This document shows positions 1 to 8,232 of a DNA stretch of 64,000 nucleotides, in pieces. A program made the translations under genes and the position numbers. Each line of letters begins with the position of its first letter. Position 1 is the first letter of the stretch. Source of the stretch: Cnuella takakiae (lineage in GTDB: Bacteria; Bacteroidota; Bacteroidia; Chitinophagales; Chitinophagaceae); NCBI RefSeq assembly GCF_001953305.1, contig NZ_MTFE01000010.1, positions 5,495,269 to 5,559,268 on the forward strand, given 5' to 3'. The notes beneath the pieces are model-generated. The model was not told where the DNA came from. It searched no databases and saw only the letters and a program-made list of their open reading frames with translations.

Positions 1-1
1 C

Positions 2-1135
2 GTCATCAACTTCGACGACCTATCCCGCACCCATCGGTGCAATCCCCTGAACCCCGGAACCATGCACGACATCACCGATGCGGCAGAATCGGCAAGGGCT
101 ATCTTGCTGGGACTAAACCGGGAGTGGATCAATAAGCAGGGCGACTTCTTTGTTGAATCGCCCATCAACTTCTTAACTGCGGTGATCTGGTTTTTACGCA
201 AATACGAAGAAGGACGGTATTGTACCCTGCCGCATGTAATAGAGCTGATGCAGTTGCCCTACGAACAACTCTTTCCCATGCTTAGCGGCGAACCGGAAAT
301 TGAAGTGCTGATCAACCCGTTTATATCAGCTTACCAGAACGATGCGATGGAGCAACTGGAAGGCCAAGTGGCTTCCGCAAAGATTGGCATGGCAAGGCTG
401 GCTTCGCCTCAACTGTATTGGGTGCTTTCCGGCGATGATTTCACGCTGGACATCAACAATCCTAAAGCGCCCAAAATTGTTTGCATGGGCAACAACCCCG
501 AGAAACAGCAGGTTTATGGGGGAGTGCTCTCCCTGTACCTTTCCAGGATGGTACGGCAGGTAAACAAAAGAGGGGGACACAAATGCAGCTTGGTGTTTGA
601 TGAATTCCCCACCCTGTTCCTGAACCATATTGATTCGCTTATTGCAACAGCCCGCAGCAACAAGGTAGCTACTACCCTATGCATGCAGGACTTCAGCCAG
701 CTCAAAAAAGACTATGGCCGCGATCAGGCAGAAGTAATCATGAATATAACTGGCAACATCATCAGCGGGCAGGTAATGGGTGAAACAGCTAAACAACTAT
801 CTGAACGCTTTGGCAAGATCATGCAGGAACGGGAAAGCCTGTCTGTTAACCGCACAGACACCTCAATAAGCCGCTCCAGGCAACTGGAGTATGCAATTCC
901 CCTCTCCAAAATATCAGCACTCTCCTCAGGCTCTTTTGTGGGTATGGTAGCCGACAACCCGGATTGCCCTATGGAACTAAAGATGTTTCACAACAAACTG
1001 CGGGCCCCGGCAGAAGCAGGCATGCTCCAAAAGGAGCAATGGCATGACCGGCAATTTGGCAATGTCGATACTGAACGCATAACGAAAACTTTTCACCGGA
1101 TCAAAAAAGAGATCAAAGAATTGGTAAGCCCCTAA
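2..1135 (+). CDS. Conjugative coupling protein TraG/MobC (VirD4-like ATPase), 5' truncated by the window edge
   Basis: The reading frame is open to the left edge, so the true start lies outside and only the C-terminal part is seen. The protein belongs to the Bacteroidota TraG/MobC group of type IV coupling ATPases, inner-membrane motors that hand relaxase-bound DNA to the conjugation channel. The Walker B strand is visible as SLVFDEFPTLFL, followed by the family segment TARSNKVATTLCMQDFSQL. The N-terminal residues before the first internal Met (THRCNPLNPGT) match the family, which supports an upstream start. The Walker A motif is not in the window. The gene marks the neighbourhood as conjugative. 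Family assignment is confident; the element type is inference. Confidence 0.88.
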   Translation, partial: VINFDDLSRTHRCNPLNPGTMHDITDAAESARAILLGLNREWINKQGDFFVESPINFLTAVIWFLRKYEEGRYCTLPHVIELMQLPYEQLFPMLSGEPEIEVLINPFISAYQNDAMEQLEGQVASAKIGMARLASPQLYWVLSGDDFTLDINNPKAPKIVCMGNNPEKQQVYGGVLSLYLSRMVRQVNKRGGHKCSLVFDEFPTLFLNHIDSLIATARSNKVATTLCMQDFSQLKKDYGRDQAEVIMNITGNIISGQVMGETAKQLSERFGKIMQERESLSVNRTDTSISRSRQLEYAIPLSKISALSSGSFVGMVADNPDCPMELKMFHNKLRAPAEAGMLQKEQWHDRQFGNVDTERITKTFHRIKKEIKELVSP

Positions 1136-1230
1136 AGGATGAGAAAGTGAAATGTTGTGGCGTTTATTGAATAGCTTGTATAGCGATTCATTCCAGTAAA
1201 AATGAGAGTAAAATATAGTTTTACCAAAGT

Positions 1231-1356
1231 ATGCAAAACTACCATCCAGCCATAACTAAACTAAAGCAATGTGTAAATGAAAACGAAAAGCGTTTGCAAG
1301 ATGTGCTTTTGAAACAAGCAGTAATTTTTGGTTTAGACAATACTGCTAATTGTTAG
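1231..1356 (+). CDS. Possible small protein of 41 residues, unknown
   Basis: An ATG ORF begins MQNYHPAITKLKQC and ends at TAG, with a charged, helix-like composition. A TAnnTTTA -7-like element lies just upstream (about 1216-1223), giving a plausible promoter. No family is recognised and there is no operon partner. Many ORFs of this size are chance, so this is a low-confidence call. Confidence 0.2.
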   Translation: MQNYHPAITKLKQCVNENEKRLQDVLLKQAVIFGLDNTANC

Positions 1357-1722
1357 TTTAATTTTTATCATCTAAAAATCAATTTCTATAATACCATCTT
1401 TATAAAAAGTTTTTAAAATAAAAATTTGCTATAGTAACGCGAAATACAATTTTTGATATGGTATAAATCAAGATTAAAAAGAACCTTAGTATCATTCAGC
1501 ACAACGTTTCAAATAGAATTGAAATATTGTAGATCAGTTATAAAATTATTTTAGTTATTCTATTTATCATAAGAAAAGTTATAGGCACATAAATCTAGAA
1601 AGGAAAAGAATTCCTGTTTAACATAATAAATCCACTTTATTAATTATATAAATTCAAAATGATTTAAAATTAAAACTGACCATTATGGTTACCGTATGCA
1701 CCTACACAAACACAGCATTAGA

Positions 1723-2031
1723 TTAACCCATGTATTCGTCAAATCTTTTAACTTTAAAAAACTTATATAGCCCAGCGAGCGTTCTTTGATACCCCCACTT
1801 CTGCTCCAGGTATCTGTTATAAGAATAAAAGTAAAAGCTCTTATCTTGGAAGTACTGTTTAACAGTAATTCGCCCCAACTGCAATGCCTTGTTTAGAAAG
1901 GCAGGATTGTTGAGCGATGCCAGCAGGATATTATATTCTACCATTCGAATTTTACGTAACTCCAACTGCTCGTATAACCACCGATTTTCCAGCTGGTGCT
2001 CAAGGCAATGCCGGTATTGCAGCTGGTAGCT
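1723..2031 (-). pseudogene. ORF remnant of unknown family
   Basis: The reverse strand is open from a stop just upstream of 2031 to a stop at 1723. It reads as a plausible protein C-terminus rich in Tyr, Leu and Lys, including LELRKIRMVEYNILL, KSFYFYSYNRYLEQKWG and a final KRFDEYMG. There is no ATG start in this frame: a TTG at 1965 is the only usual start, and the protein-like sequence continues upstream of it. This suggests the 3' end of a gene that has lost its 5' part. I do not recognise the family, and it could also be a chance ORF. Confidence 0.3.
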
Positions 2032-2466
2032 TTAATGAGTTTCATTTGGTGCAATATATCACCTCTTTTAAAGCGCTTTTGATCATGTTCAGTGCAGGTC
2101 TCCTTAACGCTCCCTACTGGGTTGTTGCCTACAACTTTGCATAGATATGCACCGCAAGATTTCCGGAGTGAGGGAATAACATCTTTTTCCCGTTCGCCCC
2201 TCACCTCAATTTTGAATTGATCGATTTTCTGCCTTTGCTTTTTATAATCGAAATAATATCAATTGCACTGCAACTGCCGAGAGCTGCTAATAATAGTTGC
2301 ACAGGACGAAAGCCTTAGTCATTACCTCCATTGCTAGCGCTACTATCGGTTTGAATAAAATGGTTGAGCTAGTCCTGTATTTCAAAGCCAAAATCACCAA
2401 TTTTCCGATTTAATATTATAGTTGTCATGGTTTTAGGCAAAAATAGCTACTCGCTGAAGGGGTGAA

Positions 2467-2510
2467 CGAGACTTTAGTCACGCTATTGACCGATAGCCTG
2501 AATATCTTTG
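2467..2510 (+). promoter_or_regulatory. Operator 1 and -7 element of the Crp-type regulator gene
   Basis: The inverted repeat CGAGA-ctttag-TCACG (2467-2482) has one mismatch to the window-wide motif CGTGA-N6-TCACG. Its centre is 35.5 bp before the end of TATCTTTG (2503-2510), a full TAnnTTTG -7 element. The ATG at 2515 lies only 5 nt further on, so transcript and reading frame may start almost together. The site predicts autoregulation of the regulator. Confidence 0.7.
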
Positions 2511-2514
2511 TAAT

Positions 2515-3162
2515 ATGACAGAAAAAGAGCTTTCTCTACATTTTCCTTCCTTGGAAAAGGGCTTGATTGATGAGTTATTAAAAGTAGCGGATGTAAAAAC
2601 GGTGCAGGAAGGTGATGTCCTAATGCGTACAGGGCAGAATATCCGTTCGGCCCTATTAGTTCTAGATGGGCTGGTTAAAATCTACCGGGAAGATGATCAG
2701 GGTAATGAATTCTTTATGTATTACATAAATTCGGGTAAGGCCTGTGCTATTTCTCTGGTTTGTGCATTAGGGCAGGAAACGAGCGGACTCATGGCAAAAG
2801 CTGTGACACCTGCAACTGTTTTAAGTATTCCCGTACATTATGTAGATGAATGGATGGGCAAATACAAGAGCTGGGCGCAATTTGCAGTTAGTTCTTACCG
2901 GGAACGCTTCGATGAACTTTTGCAAACCATTGACCATATAGCTTTTCGTAACATGGACGAACGCCTGTTGTTTTACTTAAAACGTCATCAAGAAAAGTTG
3001 AACAGTAACATTATACCTATTTCTTTTACTGAAATTGCACACGAGCTGAACTCTTCTCGTGAAGTCATCTCCCGCCTCATGAAGAAACTGTCTGACAGGG
3101 GTATTGTAAAGCTACATCGTTCTCACATTGAAGTCATTAATTTAGAAAAATTGCTTTCGTGA
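2515..3162 (+). CDS. Crp/Fnr-family transcriptional regulator, predicted master activator of the sulfur regulon
   Basis: This 215-residue protein has the usual Crp/Fnr layout. An N-terminal cyclic-nucleotide-binding-type beta barrel (about 15-115) contains GDVLMRTGQ and LVLDGLVKIYRED. A dimer helix (about 118-150) follows, then a winged helix-turn-helix (about 165-215). The recognition helix reads R182-E183-V-I-S-R187. The Arg-Glu-x-x-x-Arg pattern is the one Crp uses to read GTGA, and GTGA is the core of the twelve operators in this window. The Fnr N-terminal Cys cluster is absent, but Cys77 and Cys83 lie in the sensory barrel; a thiol or persulfide switch is a guess. Operator 1 precedes the gene and operator 2 overlaps its stop codon. 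Confidence 0.9.
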   Translation: MTEKELSLHFPSLEKGLIDELLKVADVKTVQEGDVLMRTGQNIRSALLVLDGLVKIYREDDQGNEFFMYYINSGKACAISLVCALGQETSGLMAKAVTPATVLSIPVHYVDEWMGKYKSWAQFAVSSYRERFDELLQTIDHIAFRNMDERLLFYLKRHQEKLNSNIIPISFTEIAHELNSSREVISRLMKKLSDRGIVKLHRSHIEVINLEKLLS

Positions 3163-3202
3163 CCTATATCACGAAATAAAAAAAGAGGATCAACCAGATT
3201 TG
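3155..3202 (+). promoter_or_regulatory. Operator 2 (perfect 22-bp palindrome) and -7 element of the TauE/SafE gene
   Basis: TTTCGTGA (3155-3162) and TCACGAAA (3169-3176) form perfect 8-bp arms around a 6-bp spacer, the best-conserved copy of the motif. The left arm includes the TGA stop of the regulator gene. CAGATTTG at 3195-3202 is a -7-like element whose end is 36.5 bp from the palindrome centre, placing the site near -41.5 as for a class II activator. Confidence 0.8.
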
Positions 3203-3220
3203 CATGCAAATAATAATAGC

Positions 3221-4036
3221 ATGGAAATCGCAGGATATGTAGCCTCTTTAATCATAGGGGTATCACTTGGTCTTATCGGAGGCGGAGGTTCAATCTTAAC
3301 TGTACCGGCTTTGGTTTACCTGTTCAATGTTGAACCGGTACTGGCTACTTCGTATTCATTAATGATCGTTGGTACAACAAGCTTAGTAGGCGCAGTACCA
3401 AAATATAAGCAAGGTTTAGTCAACCTAAAAACGGCGCTTATATTTGGTATCCCCTCTATTGCAGCGGTGTTTGCTACACGTAAGTTTATTGTTCCGCTTA
3501 TTCCATCAGAAGTATTTACCATTGGAAGCTTTGTTATCACCAAGAACATATTAATGATGCTCATTTTTGCGGTATTGATGGTTGCCGCTTCCATCTCTAT
3601 GATCAGAGAAAAAAGCGTAAAGGATGAGAACCCAGAGCCAGCAGAGCAAAAATTTAATTACCCATTGATCTTTCTTGAGGGCGCCATTGTCGGCACATTA
3701 ACAGGGCTTGTCGGAGCAGGTGGAGGGTTTCTGATTATACCAGCTTTGGTATTGTTGAGTAAACTGCCCATGAAGCAAGCTGTGGGCACCTCACTGTTGA
3801 TTATTGCAGCCAAGTCCATTATTGGCTTTACAGGAGATTTATCAAACTACAAAATGGACTGGCATTTATTACTGATCGTAACAGCGCTTGCCATTGCAGG
3901 TATATTCATTGGTAATGGTTTAAGTAAGAAAGTGCCAGGACAAAAACTGAAAAAAGGATTTGGCTGGTTTGTGCTCGTGATGGGTATTTACATCATTATA
4001 AAAGAAATGCTATTTCCAGGCACCGGAGGACATTAA
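3221..4036 (+). CDS. TauE/SafE-family membrane exporter (sulfite/sulfonate type)
   Basis: This is a polytopic inner-membrane protein of 271 residues with the two-fold repeat of TauE/SafE carriers. The glycine-rich motifs LGLIGGGGSILTVPALVYL near the N-terminus and GLVGAGGGFLIIPALVLL in the middle are the family signature. Members export or import sulfite, sulfoacetate and related anions. Here export of sulfite made by the neighbouring persulfide dioxygenases fits, but the substrate is inferred. The ATG at 3221 is chosen because a possible TTG start at 3200 lies inside the -7 element. The gene stands alone behind operator 2. Confidence 0.88.
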   Translation: MEIAGYVASLIIGVSLGLIGGGGSILTVPALVYLFNVEPVLATSYSLMIVGTTSLVGAVPKYKQGLVNLKTALIFGIPSIAAVFATRKFIVPLIPSEVFTIGSFVITKNILMMLIFAVLMVAASISMIREKSVKDENPEPAEQKFNYPLIFLEGAIVGTLTGLVGAGGGFLIIPALVLLSKLPMKQAVGTSLLIIAAKSIIGFTGDLSNYKMDWHLLLIVTALAIAGIFIGNGLSKKVPGQKLKKGFGWFVLVMGIYIIIKEMLFPGTGGH

Positions 4037-4050
4037 TCTAGACCATACCC

Positions 4051-4096
4051 TCGTGATTTCAGTCACGAAAAAGTACAAAATCTAAAGTCAATTTTA
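4051..4096 (+). promoter_or_regulatory. Operator 3 and -7 element of the first persulfide dioxygenase gene
   Basis: TCGTGA-tttcag-TCACGA (4051-4068) is a perfect palindrome apart from its spacer. CAATTTTA at 4089-4096 ends 36.5 bp from its centre and is a weak -7 element (TAnnTTTG consensus). The next ATG is at 4120. Confidence 0.75.
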
Positions 4097-4119
4097 CAAT
4101 ATAAAGTAAACTCCATAAA

Positions 4120-5535
4120 ATGAAAATAGAGCAGATTTACACAGGATGTTTAGCACAAGGTGCATATTACATCGAAAGCGAAGGTGAAGCAGTCGTTATT
4201 GACCCACTGCGTGAAGTAGAACCTTACCTGCAAAAAGCAGAAAAGGCCGGCGCTAAAATCAAATACGTTTTTGAAACACACTTTCACGCTGATTTTGTTT
4301 CAGGGCACGTTGACCTTTCAAAACAAGCGGGAGCACCCATTGTTTACGGTCCCAATGCGAATCCTACATTCGATGCAATCATAGCAGAAGATGGCCAGGA
4401 ATTCAAGGTAGGGAAAGTAACTTTTAAAGTGCTGCACACACCTGGGCATACAATGGAAAGCACCTGTTACCTGCTGAAAGATGAGAGTGGCAAAAATGTC
4501 GCCCTGTTTTCCGGAGACACCTTGTTTATTGGCGATGTGGGAAGACCCGACCTAGCCCAGAAAGCAGCAAGCATGACACAGGAAGACTTAGCTGGAACAC
4601 TATTCGATTCCTTGCGCAACAAAGTAATGACACTCGCTGATGATATCATTGTCTACCCTGCCCACGGTGCGGGAAGTGCTTGTGGAAAGAACATGAGTAA
4701 AGAAACTTCTGATACGTTGGGTAATCAAAAGAAAACGAACTATGCTTTAAGAGCAAACATGACCAGGGAAGAGTTTATCAAGGAAGTCACCGACGGGCTG
4801 GCTACGCCACCTGCCTATTTCCCGCTCAACGTTATGTTGAATAAGCAAGGATATGAGAGCATCACAGAAGTCATGCAGCGTGGAAACCAGGCATTGTCGC
4901 CCGATGCATTTGAAGCAGCCGCAAATGAAACAGGAGCCGTTATATTAGATACACGAGATCCGCAAACATTTGCTAAAGGATTCATCCCGAACTCAATCAA
5001 TATTGGCATTGATGGCAGCTTTGCTCCTTGGGTTGGCGCTTTGATTCCGGATATCAAACAACAGATTCTTTTGGTAACTGATGAAGGCAGAGAGGAAGAA
5101 GTGATTACCCGGCTTGCAAGAGTTGGCTACGATTACACCATTGGTTACCTGAAAGGCGGCTTCAATGTCTGGAAAGAGGCCGGTAAAGAAGTAGACCAAA
5201 TCAACTCCATTGATGCTACAGAACTGGCGCAAAAACTAAAAGAAGAAAAGATTAAAGTGCTTGATGTGCGCAAGCCTGGAGAATACATTAGTGAACACGT
5301 TGATGGTGCTCTAAACTTGCCGCTGGACAACATCAATGATCACCTGGCGCAACTGGATAAAGATCATTCATATTTTGTTCACTGTGCTGGTGGATATCGC
5401 TCCATGATCTTTAATTCTATCCTGAAGGCAAGGGGTTTTGATAATCTTGTTGATATCAAAGGCGGGTTCAAGGCTATTAAAGATGCAGGTTCAATCCCTG
5501 TTTCGGATTATGTATGCCCCAGCACACTTAAATAA
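4120..5535 (+). CDS. Persulfide dioxygenase-rhodanese fusion (ETHE1/CstB-like)
   Basis: This 471-residue cytoplasmic protein joins a metallo-beta-lactamase-fold dioxygenase (about 1-245) to two rhodanese domains (about 255-355 and 365-465). The dioxygenase has THFHAD at 53-58, HTPGH at 106-110 and SGDTLFIGD at 131-139. His56, His110 and Asp133 match the 2-His-1-Asp iron site of ETHE1 in order and approximate spacing. The last rhodanese has HCAGGYRS with Cys422; the middle one lacks a catalytic Cys at the loop. This is the layout of CstB, which oxidises low-molecular-weight persulfides to thiosulfate through a sulfite intermediate. The gene is followed by a strong terminator and is a single-gene unit behind operator 3. 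Confidence 0.92.
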   Translation: MKIEQIYTGCLAQGAYYIESEGEAVVIDPLREVEPYLQKAEKAGAKIKYVFETHFHADFVSGHVDLSKQAGAPIVYGPNANPTFDAIIAEDGQEFKVGKVTFKVLHTPGHTMESTCYLLKDESGKNVALFSGDTLFIGDVGRPDLAQKAASMTQEDLAGTLFDSLRNKVMTLADDIIVYPAHGAGSACGKNMSKETSDTLGNQKKTNYALRANMTREEFIKEVTDGLATPPAYFPLNVMLNKQGYESITEVMQRGNQALSPDAFEAAANETGAVILDTRDPQTFAKGFIPNSINIGIDGSFAPWVGALIPDIKQQILLVTDEGREEEVITRLARVGYDYTIGYLKGGFNVWKEAGKEVDQINSIDATELAQKLKEEKIKVLDVRKPGEYISEHVDGALNLPLDNINDHLAQLDKDHSYFVHCAGGYRSMIFNSILKARGFDNLVDIKGGFKAIKDAGSIPVSDYVCPSTLK

Positions 5536-5572
5536 GGATTCTCAGAAATCACAAGACCGAAAGACTAATCGT

Positions 5573-5624
5573 AAAAGCCTTGCCCTGCCACATCCCATCG
5601 GCAATAAATGGCAAGGCTTTTCTA
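5573..5624 (+). terminator. Rho-independent terminator after the first dioxygenase gene
   Basis: AAAAGCCTTGCC (5573-5584) pairs exactly with GGCAAGGCTTTT (5610-5621) over 12 bp, with a 25-nt loop and a T-rich 3' side. It separates the dioxygenase from the porin gene. Confidence 0.8.
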
Positions 5625-5655
5625 ATTGACTTCAAACAATTTAAATTATTGCAAA

Positions 5656-7044
5656 ATGAAATGGCAATGGTTGCTGGTAATGATTTTACCGGCGCTACAT
5701 ACCTATGCACAGCACGAAGAGGTGCCAAGTAATAAAGTAACCGATACAACTTCCTTTCAATCGGCATTCAAAAGAGGAAAAGTGTCTGGTCACTTTCGTA
5801 ATTTCTTTATGGTAACTAATAATGAAGGCAACCTTCCAGATTATCATGCCAATGCAATTGGAGGTGGTTTAAAATATGAAACTGCACCCTTTCATGGTTT
5901 TAAACTGGGTATTGGAGGATTCTACATTTTCAATATAGGCTCTTCAAATCTGGGAGCGCGTGATTCTATTAGTGGAGCCACAAACAGGTATGAAATAGCG
6001 CTGTTTGATATAGAAGACCCAACTAACAAAACGGATATTGACCGGTTGGAGGAATTATATCTGGCATACAATCATAAGGATCTAAATATTGTTTTTGGCA
6101 AGCAAATTATCAATACGCCTTTTATCAATCCGCAGGACAGCAGAATGAGGCCAACAGAAGTTGAGGGACTCATGATAAATGGAAAAGTGCGCAAAAACCT
6201 GCAATGGGACGCTGGCTGGCTTTATAATATTTCGCCCAGAAGTACCGTAAAATGGTATTCTGTTGCCCAATCCATTGGCGTGTACACACAAGGCGTTAAC
6301 AAGAATGGAGATGCTGCCGACTACCACGACAACTTAGTTTCAAAAGGCATTGGCTTATTGGGTGCGCATTATAAAATTCGTAGTGGGATAAATATCTCTT
6401 TGTGGGAGCAATATGTACAAAACATCTTCAATACGGCGCAGATTCAATTTGACTTTGAAAAAGAGACTGGACAGCTCCGGTACTTTGCATCCCTGCAATA
6501 TATCAGGCAAGACCCATTGAATAATGGTGGAAATGCCGACCCGCATAAAACGTATTTTGACAAAAACAACAGGTCGAATATTTTAGGAGCAAGGGCAGGC
6601 CTAGCTAAAAAGAACTGGGAAGGCTCACTCAACTATACCCGCATAACTTCGGATGGAAAATTTCTTATGCCTAGGGAGTGGGGACAAGAGCCATTTTTCA
6701 CCTACTTATCCAGAGAAAGAAACGAAGGGCTTGGTGATGTACACGCTATTGCAGCAAAATTAAAGTACAATTTTTTGGAAGATCGCTTAAAGCTGGAAGC
6801 GGGATATGGACAATATTATTCACCGGATGTTACCAATTATGCTTTAAATAAATACGGATTACCTTCTTACCGCCATATAAGAATTATGGGTGACTATGCC
6901 TTTAAAAACTTCTTGCAAGGATTTGACATTGCTTTATTGGTAACTTTTAAAGACAAGCTGGGCAACGATCCCTTACCACCAAAAAACATAGTTAACAAAG
7001 TGAATGTTTTCAACGGTAATATAATTATGAATTACAGGTTTTGA
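5656..7044 (+). CDS. Outer-membrane porin, OprD/OprB-like beta barrel
   Basis: The 462-residue protein begins at ATG 5656 with a signal peptide (MKWQWLLVMILPALHTYAQ) that fits a Sec signal; an ATG-less upstream extension is ignored. The mature part is a run of amphipathic strands with alternating aromatic and polar residues, such as FKLGIGGFYIFN and LKLEAGYGQYYSPDVTNY, and ends in the outer-membrane signature NYRF. It resembles the Bacteroidota OprD-like porins. No operator is seen directly upstream and a terminator separates it from the dioxygenase. Anion uptake (for example thiosulfate) would suit the context but cannot be read from the sequence. Confidence 0.75.
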   Translation: MKWQWLLVMILPALHTYAQHEEVPSNKVTDTTSFQSAFKRGKVSGHFRNFFMVTNNEGNLPDYHANAIGGGLKYETAPFHGFKLGIGGFYIFNIGSSNLGARDSISGATNRYEIALFDIEDPTNKTDIDRLEELYLAYNHKDLNIVFGKQIINTPFINPQDSRMRPTEVEGLMINGKVRKNLQWDAGWLYNISPRSTVKWYSVAQSIGVYTQGVNKNGDAADYHDNLVSKGIGLLGAHYKIRSGINISLWEQYVQNIFNTAQIQFDFEKETGQLRYFASLQYIRQDPLNNGGNADPHKTYFDKNNRSNILGARAGLAKKNWEGSLNYTRITSDGKFLMPREWGQEPFFTYLSRERNEGLGDVHAIAAKLKYNFLEDRLKLEAGYGQYYSPDVTNYALNKYGLPSYRHIRIMGDYAFKNFLQGFDIALLVTFKDKLGNDPLPPKNIVNKVNVFNGNIIMNYRF

Positions 7045-7078
7045 TATCTCTAGCAAGCATTACACTTAATACAGTTCC

Positions 7079-7123
7079 CGTGACCAAAGTCACGTTACTG
7101 GTTAACAATACTTCCGAGATTTG
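7079..7123 (+). promoter_or_regulatory. Operator 4 and -7 element of the rhodanese-DsrE operon
   Basis: CGTGA-ccaaag-TCACG (7079-7094) is a perfect core. GAGATTTG at 7116-7123 is a -7-like element ending 36.5 bp from the palindrome centre. The first ATG is at 7215, leaving a leader of about 85 nt that contains a small inverted repeat, CATCAT-GTA-ATGATG (7156-7170). Confidence 0.72.
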
Positions 7124-7214
7124 AATAGAGCAGAAAAGCTCAATCAGCCCTTAAACATCATGTAATGATGAAGTGATTTTGGCCATAATAATTCCTGATA
7201 CCAAACAAAAAAAT

Positions 7215-7493
7215 ATGAAAAACAACCAGAAAACGATTATCGATGTGCGAACACCTGAAGAATTTAATAGTGGCCACGTAGCCAGCGCCATCAATGTTCC
7301 ACTTGACAAGGTGCCGCAACGCATACCTGAATTTCAACAAATGCAAACACCAATAGAAGTGTATTGTCGCAGTGGCAACCGAAGTGCAATGGCGGTATCT
7401 ATTTTAAAACAAAATGGGATAACAGAAGTTTATAACGGCGGCGGATTGGATGAAATGCTGCAAAAAATGAATCGTGATGCTGTCGCTGATTAA
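7215..7493 (+). CDS. Single-domain rhodanese sulfurtransferase
   Basis: This 92-residue cytoplasmic protein is one complete rhodanese domain. It has the entry motif IDVRTPEEFNSGHV and the active-site loop YCRSGNRS, whose Cys carries the persulfide. It starts at ATG 7215; the GTG further upstream gives an unrelated hydrophobic extension. It is the first gene of a tightly packed operon (7215-8691) and overlaps the next gene by 17 nt, suggesting translational coupling. The pair of small rhodaneses may relay sulfur between thiosulfate or persulfide donors and the dioxygenases. Confidence 0.88.
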   Translation: MKNNQKTIIDVRTPEEFNSGHVASAINVPLDKVPQRIPEFQQMQTPIEVYCRSGNRSAMAVSILKQNGITEVYNGGGLDEMLQKMNRDAVAD

Positions 7494-7785
7494 AAGACTG
7501 TTTGGCTCAAGGGCCAACCTGAAAGAGGCGCTGTCAAAAGGCGCTCTAATTGTAGATGTACGAACAAAGAAAGAATACGAAGCGGGGCATATTGATGGCT
7601 CTCTCAATGTTCCGCTGGACACCATAACATCTCAACTGCCTGTCATAAAAAAAAGAGGCAAACCGATAATAACCGTTTGTGCCAGCGGTACACGCAGTGC
7701 CATTGCCAGAGGCATTTTAAAGAACGCTGATGTGGAGGCCTATAATGGCGGGTCTTGGCTCAGCTTTAAAAACAAATACAAATGA
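7477..7785 (+). CDS. Second single-domain rhodanese
   Basis: This 102-residue protein has a basic amphipathic N-terminus (MLSLIKRLFGS), the rhodanese motif VDVRTKKEYEAGHI and an active-site loop VCASGTRS. The loop composition differs from the gene before it, so the two are not simple duplicates. The ATG at 7477 overlaps the upstream reading frame, and its own stop overlaps the next start (ATGA at 7782). It is related to the rhodanese half of YgaP, whose membrane half resembles the next gene. Confidence 0.85.
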   Translation: MLSLIKRLFGSRANLKEALSKGALIVDVRTKKEYEAGHIDGSLNVPLDTITSQLPVIKKRGKPIITVCASGTRSAIARGILKNADVEAYNGGSWLSFKNKYK

Positions 7786-8033
7786 AGGCAATCTTAACAA
7801 ATTGGAATTTTTTCCGGTTCATCCGGTTGATTCTGGGCATTGCCGTGGTGGTAAAAGGCATCATGGACGGCGAAACCATTTTTGCTTTTGCCGGAGGCCT
7901 GGTAGCATTTATGGCGCTTGCAAACATTGGCTGCTGCGGCACTTCAGGTTGTGCTCTTCCTGATAACCGTCGCTTAGGAGATCAACAATCTAGAACAAAG
8001 GTTTTTTATGAAGAGGTGGATGCAACAAAATAA
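7782..8033 (+). CDS. Small membrane protein with a Cys-rich segment (DUF2892/YgaP-like)
   Basis: This 83-residue protein has two hydrophobic helices (FFRFIRLILGIAVVV and FAFAGGLVAFMALANI) followed by GCCGTSGC. It resembles the membrane half of YgaP, which in other bacteria is fused to a rhodanese; here the rhodanese is the separate upstream gene, overlapping by 4 nt. The Cys cluster after the second helix could accept sulfur, which is inference. The next gene begins inside its 3' end. Confidence 0.7.
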   Translation: MKAILTNWNFFRFIRLILGIAVVVKGIMDGETIFAFAGGLVAFMALANIGCCGTSGCALPDNRRLGDQQSRTKVFYEEVDATK

Positions 8034-8229
8034 GCTTTACGCAATTGGCGCTCTGGTTGGAGCAGCAGCAGGTTTATTGTACTGGAAATACATTGGCTGC
8101 CTTACCGGCACCTGTGCCATTACATCTAATGCTTTTCGTAGCACCATTTATTTTGCTGTGATGGGTTCAGTGCTGTTTGGGCTGTTTAAAAGACAAAAGG
8201 TGTTAATTGAGAAACATTATAAAAATTAA
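8008..8229 (+). CDS. DUF6132-like small membrane protein
   Basis: This 73-residue protein has two transmembrane helices with the motif GCLTGTCAITSN between them. That Cys-containing motif is characteristic of DUF6132 proteins, small membrane proteins found near rhodaneses in Bacteroidota. The ATG at 8008 lies 26 nt inside the upstream gene, and the DsrE-like gene starts 3 nt after its stop. The function is unknown; the two conserved Cys and the operon point to membrane sulfur transfer. Confidence 0.72.
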   Translation: MKRWMQQNKLYAIGALVGAAAGLLYWKYIGCLTGTCAITSNAFRSTIYFAVMGSVLFGLFKRQKVLIEKHYKN

Positions 8230-8232
8230 AAA

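Larger units (their letters stand above)
1136..2466. other. AT-rich stretch with little coding signal
   Basis: About 1.3 kb between the coupling-protein gene and the sulfur regulon. It holds one possible 41-residue ORF (1231-1356), a reverse-strand ORF remnant (1723-2031) and otherwise AT-rich sequence without a recognisable gene, RNA or insertion sequence. It may be an element junction, but no direct repeat or attachment site could be identified by eye. Confidence 0.5.

Noticed and set aside
1723-2204. Remnant of an RteC-type regulator near the coupling gene
   Set aside because: Some aromatic, Lys-rich segments looked similar at first sight, but no RteC motif could be matched with confidence. 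It is listed as unknown remnant only.
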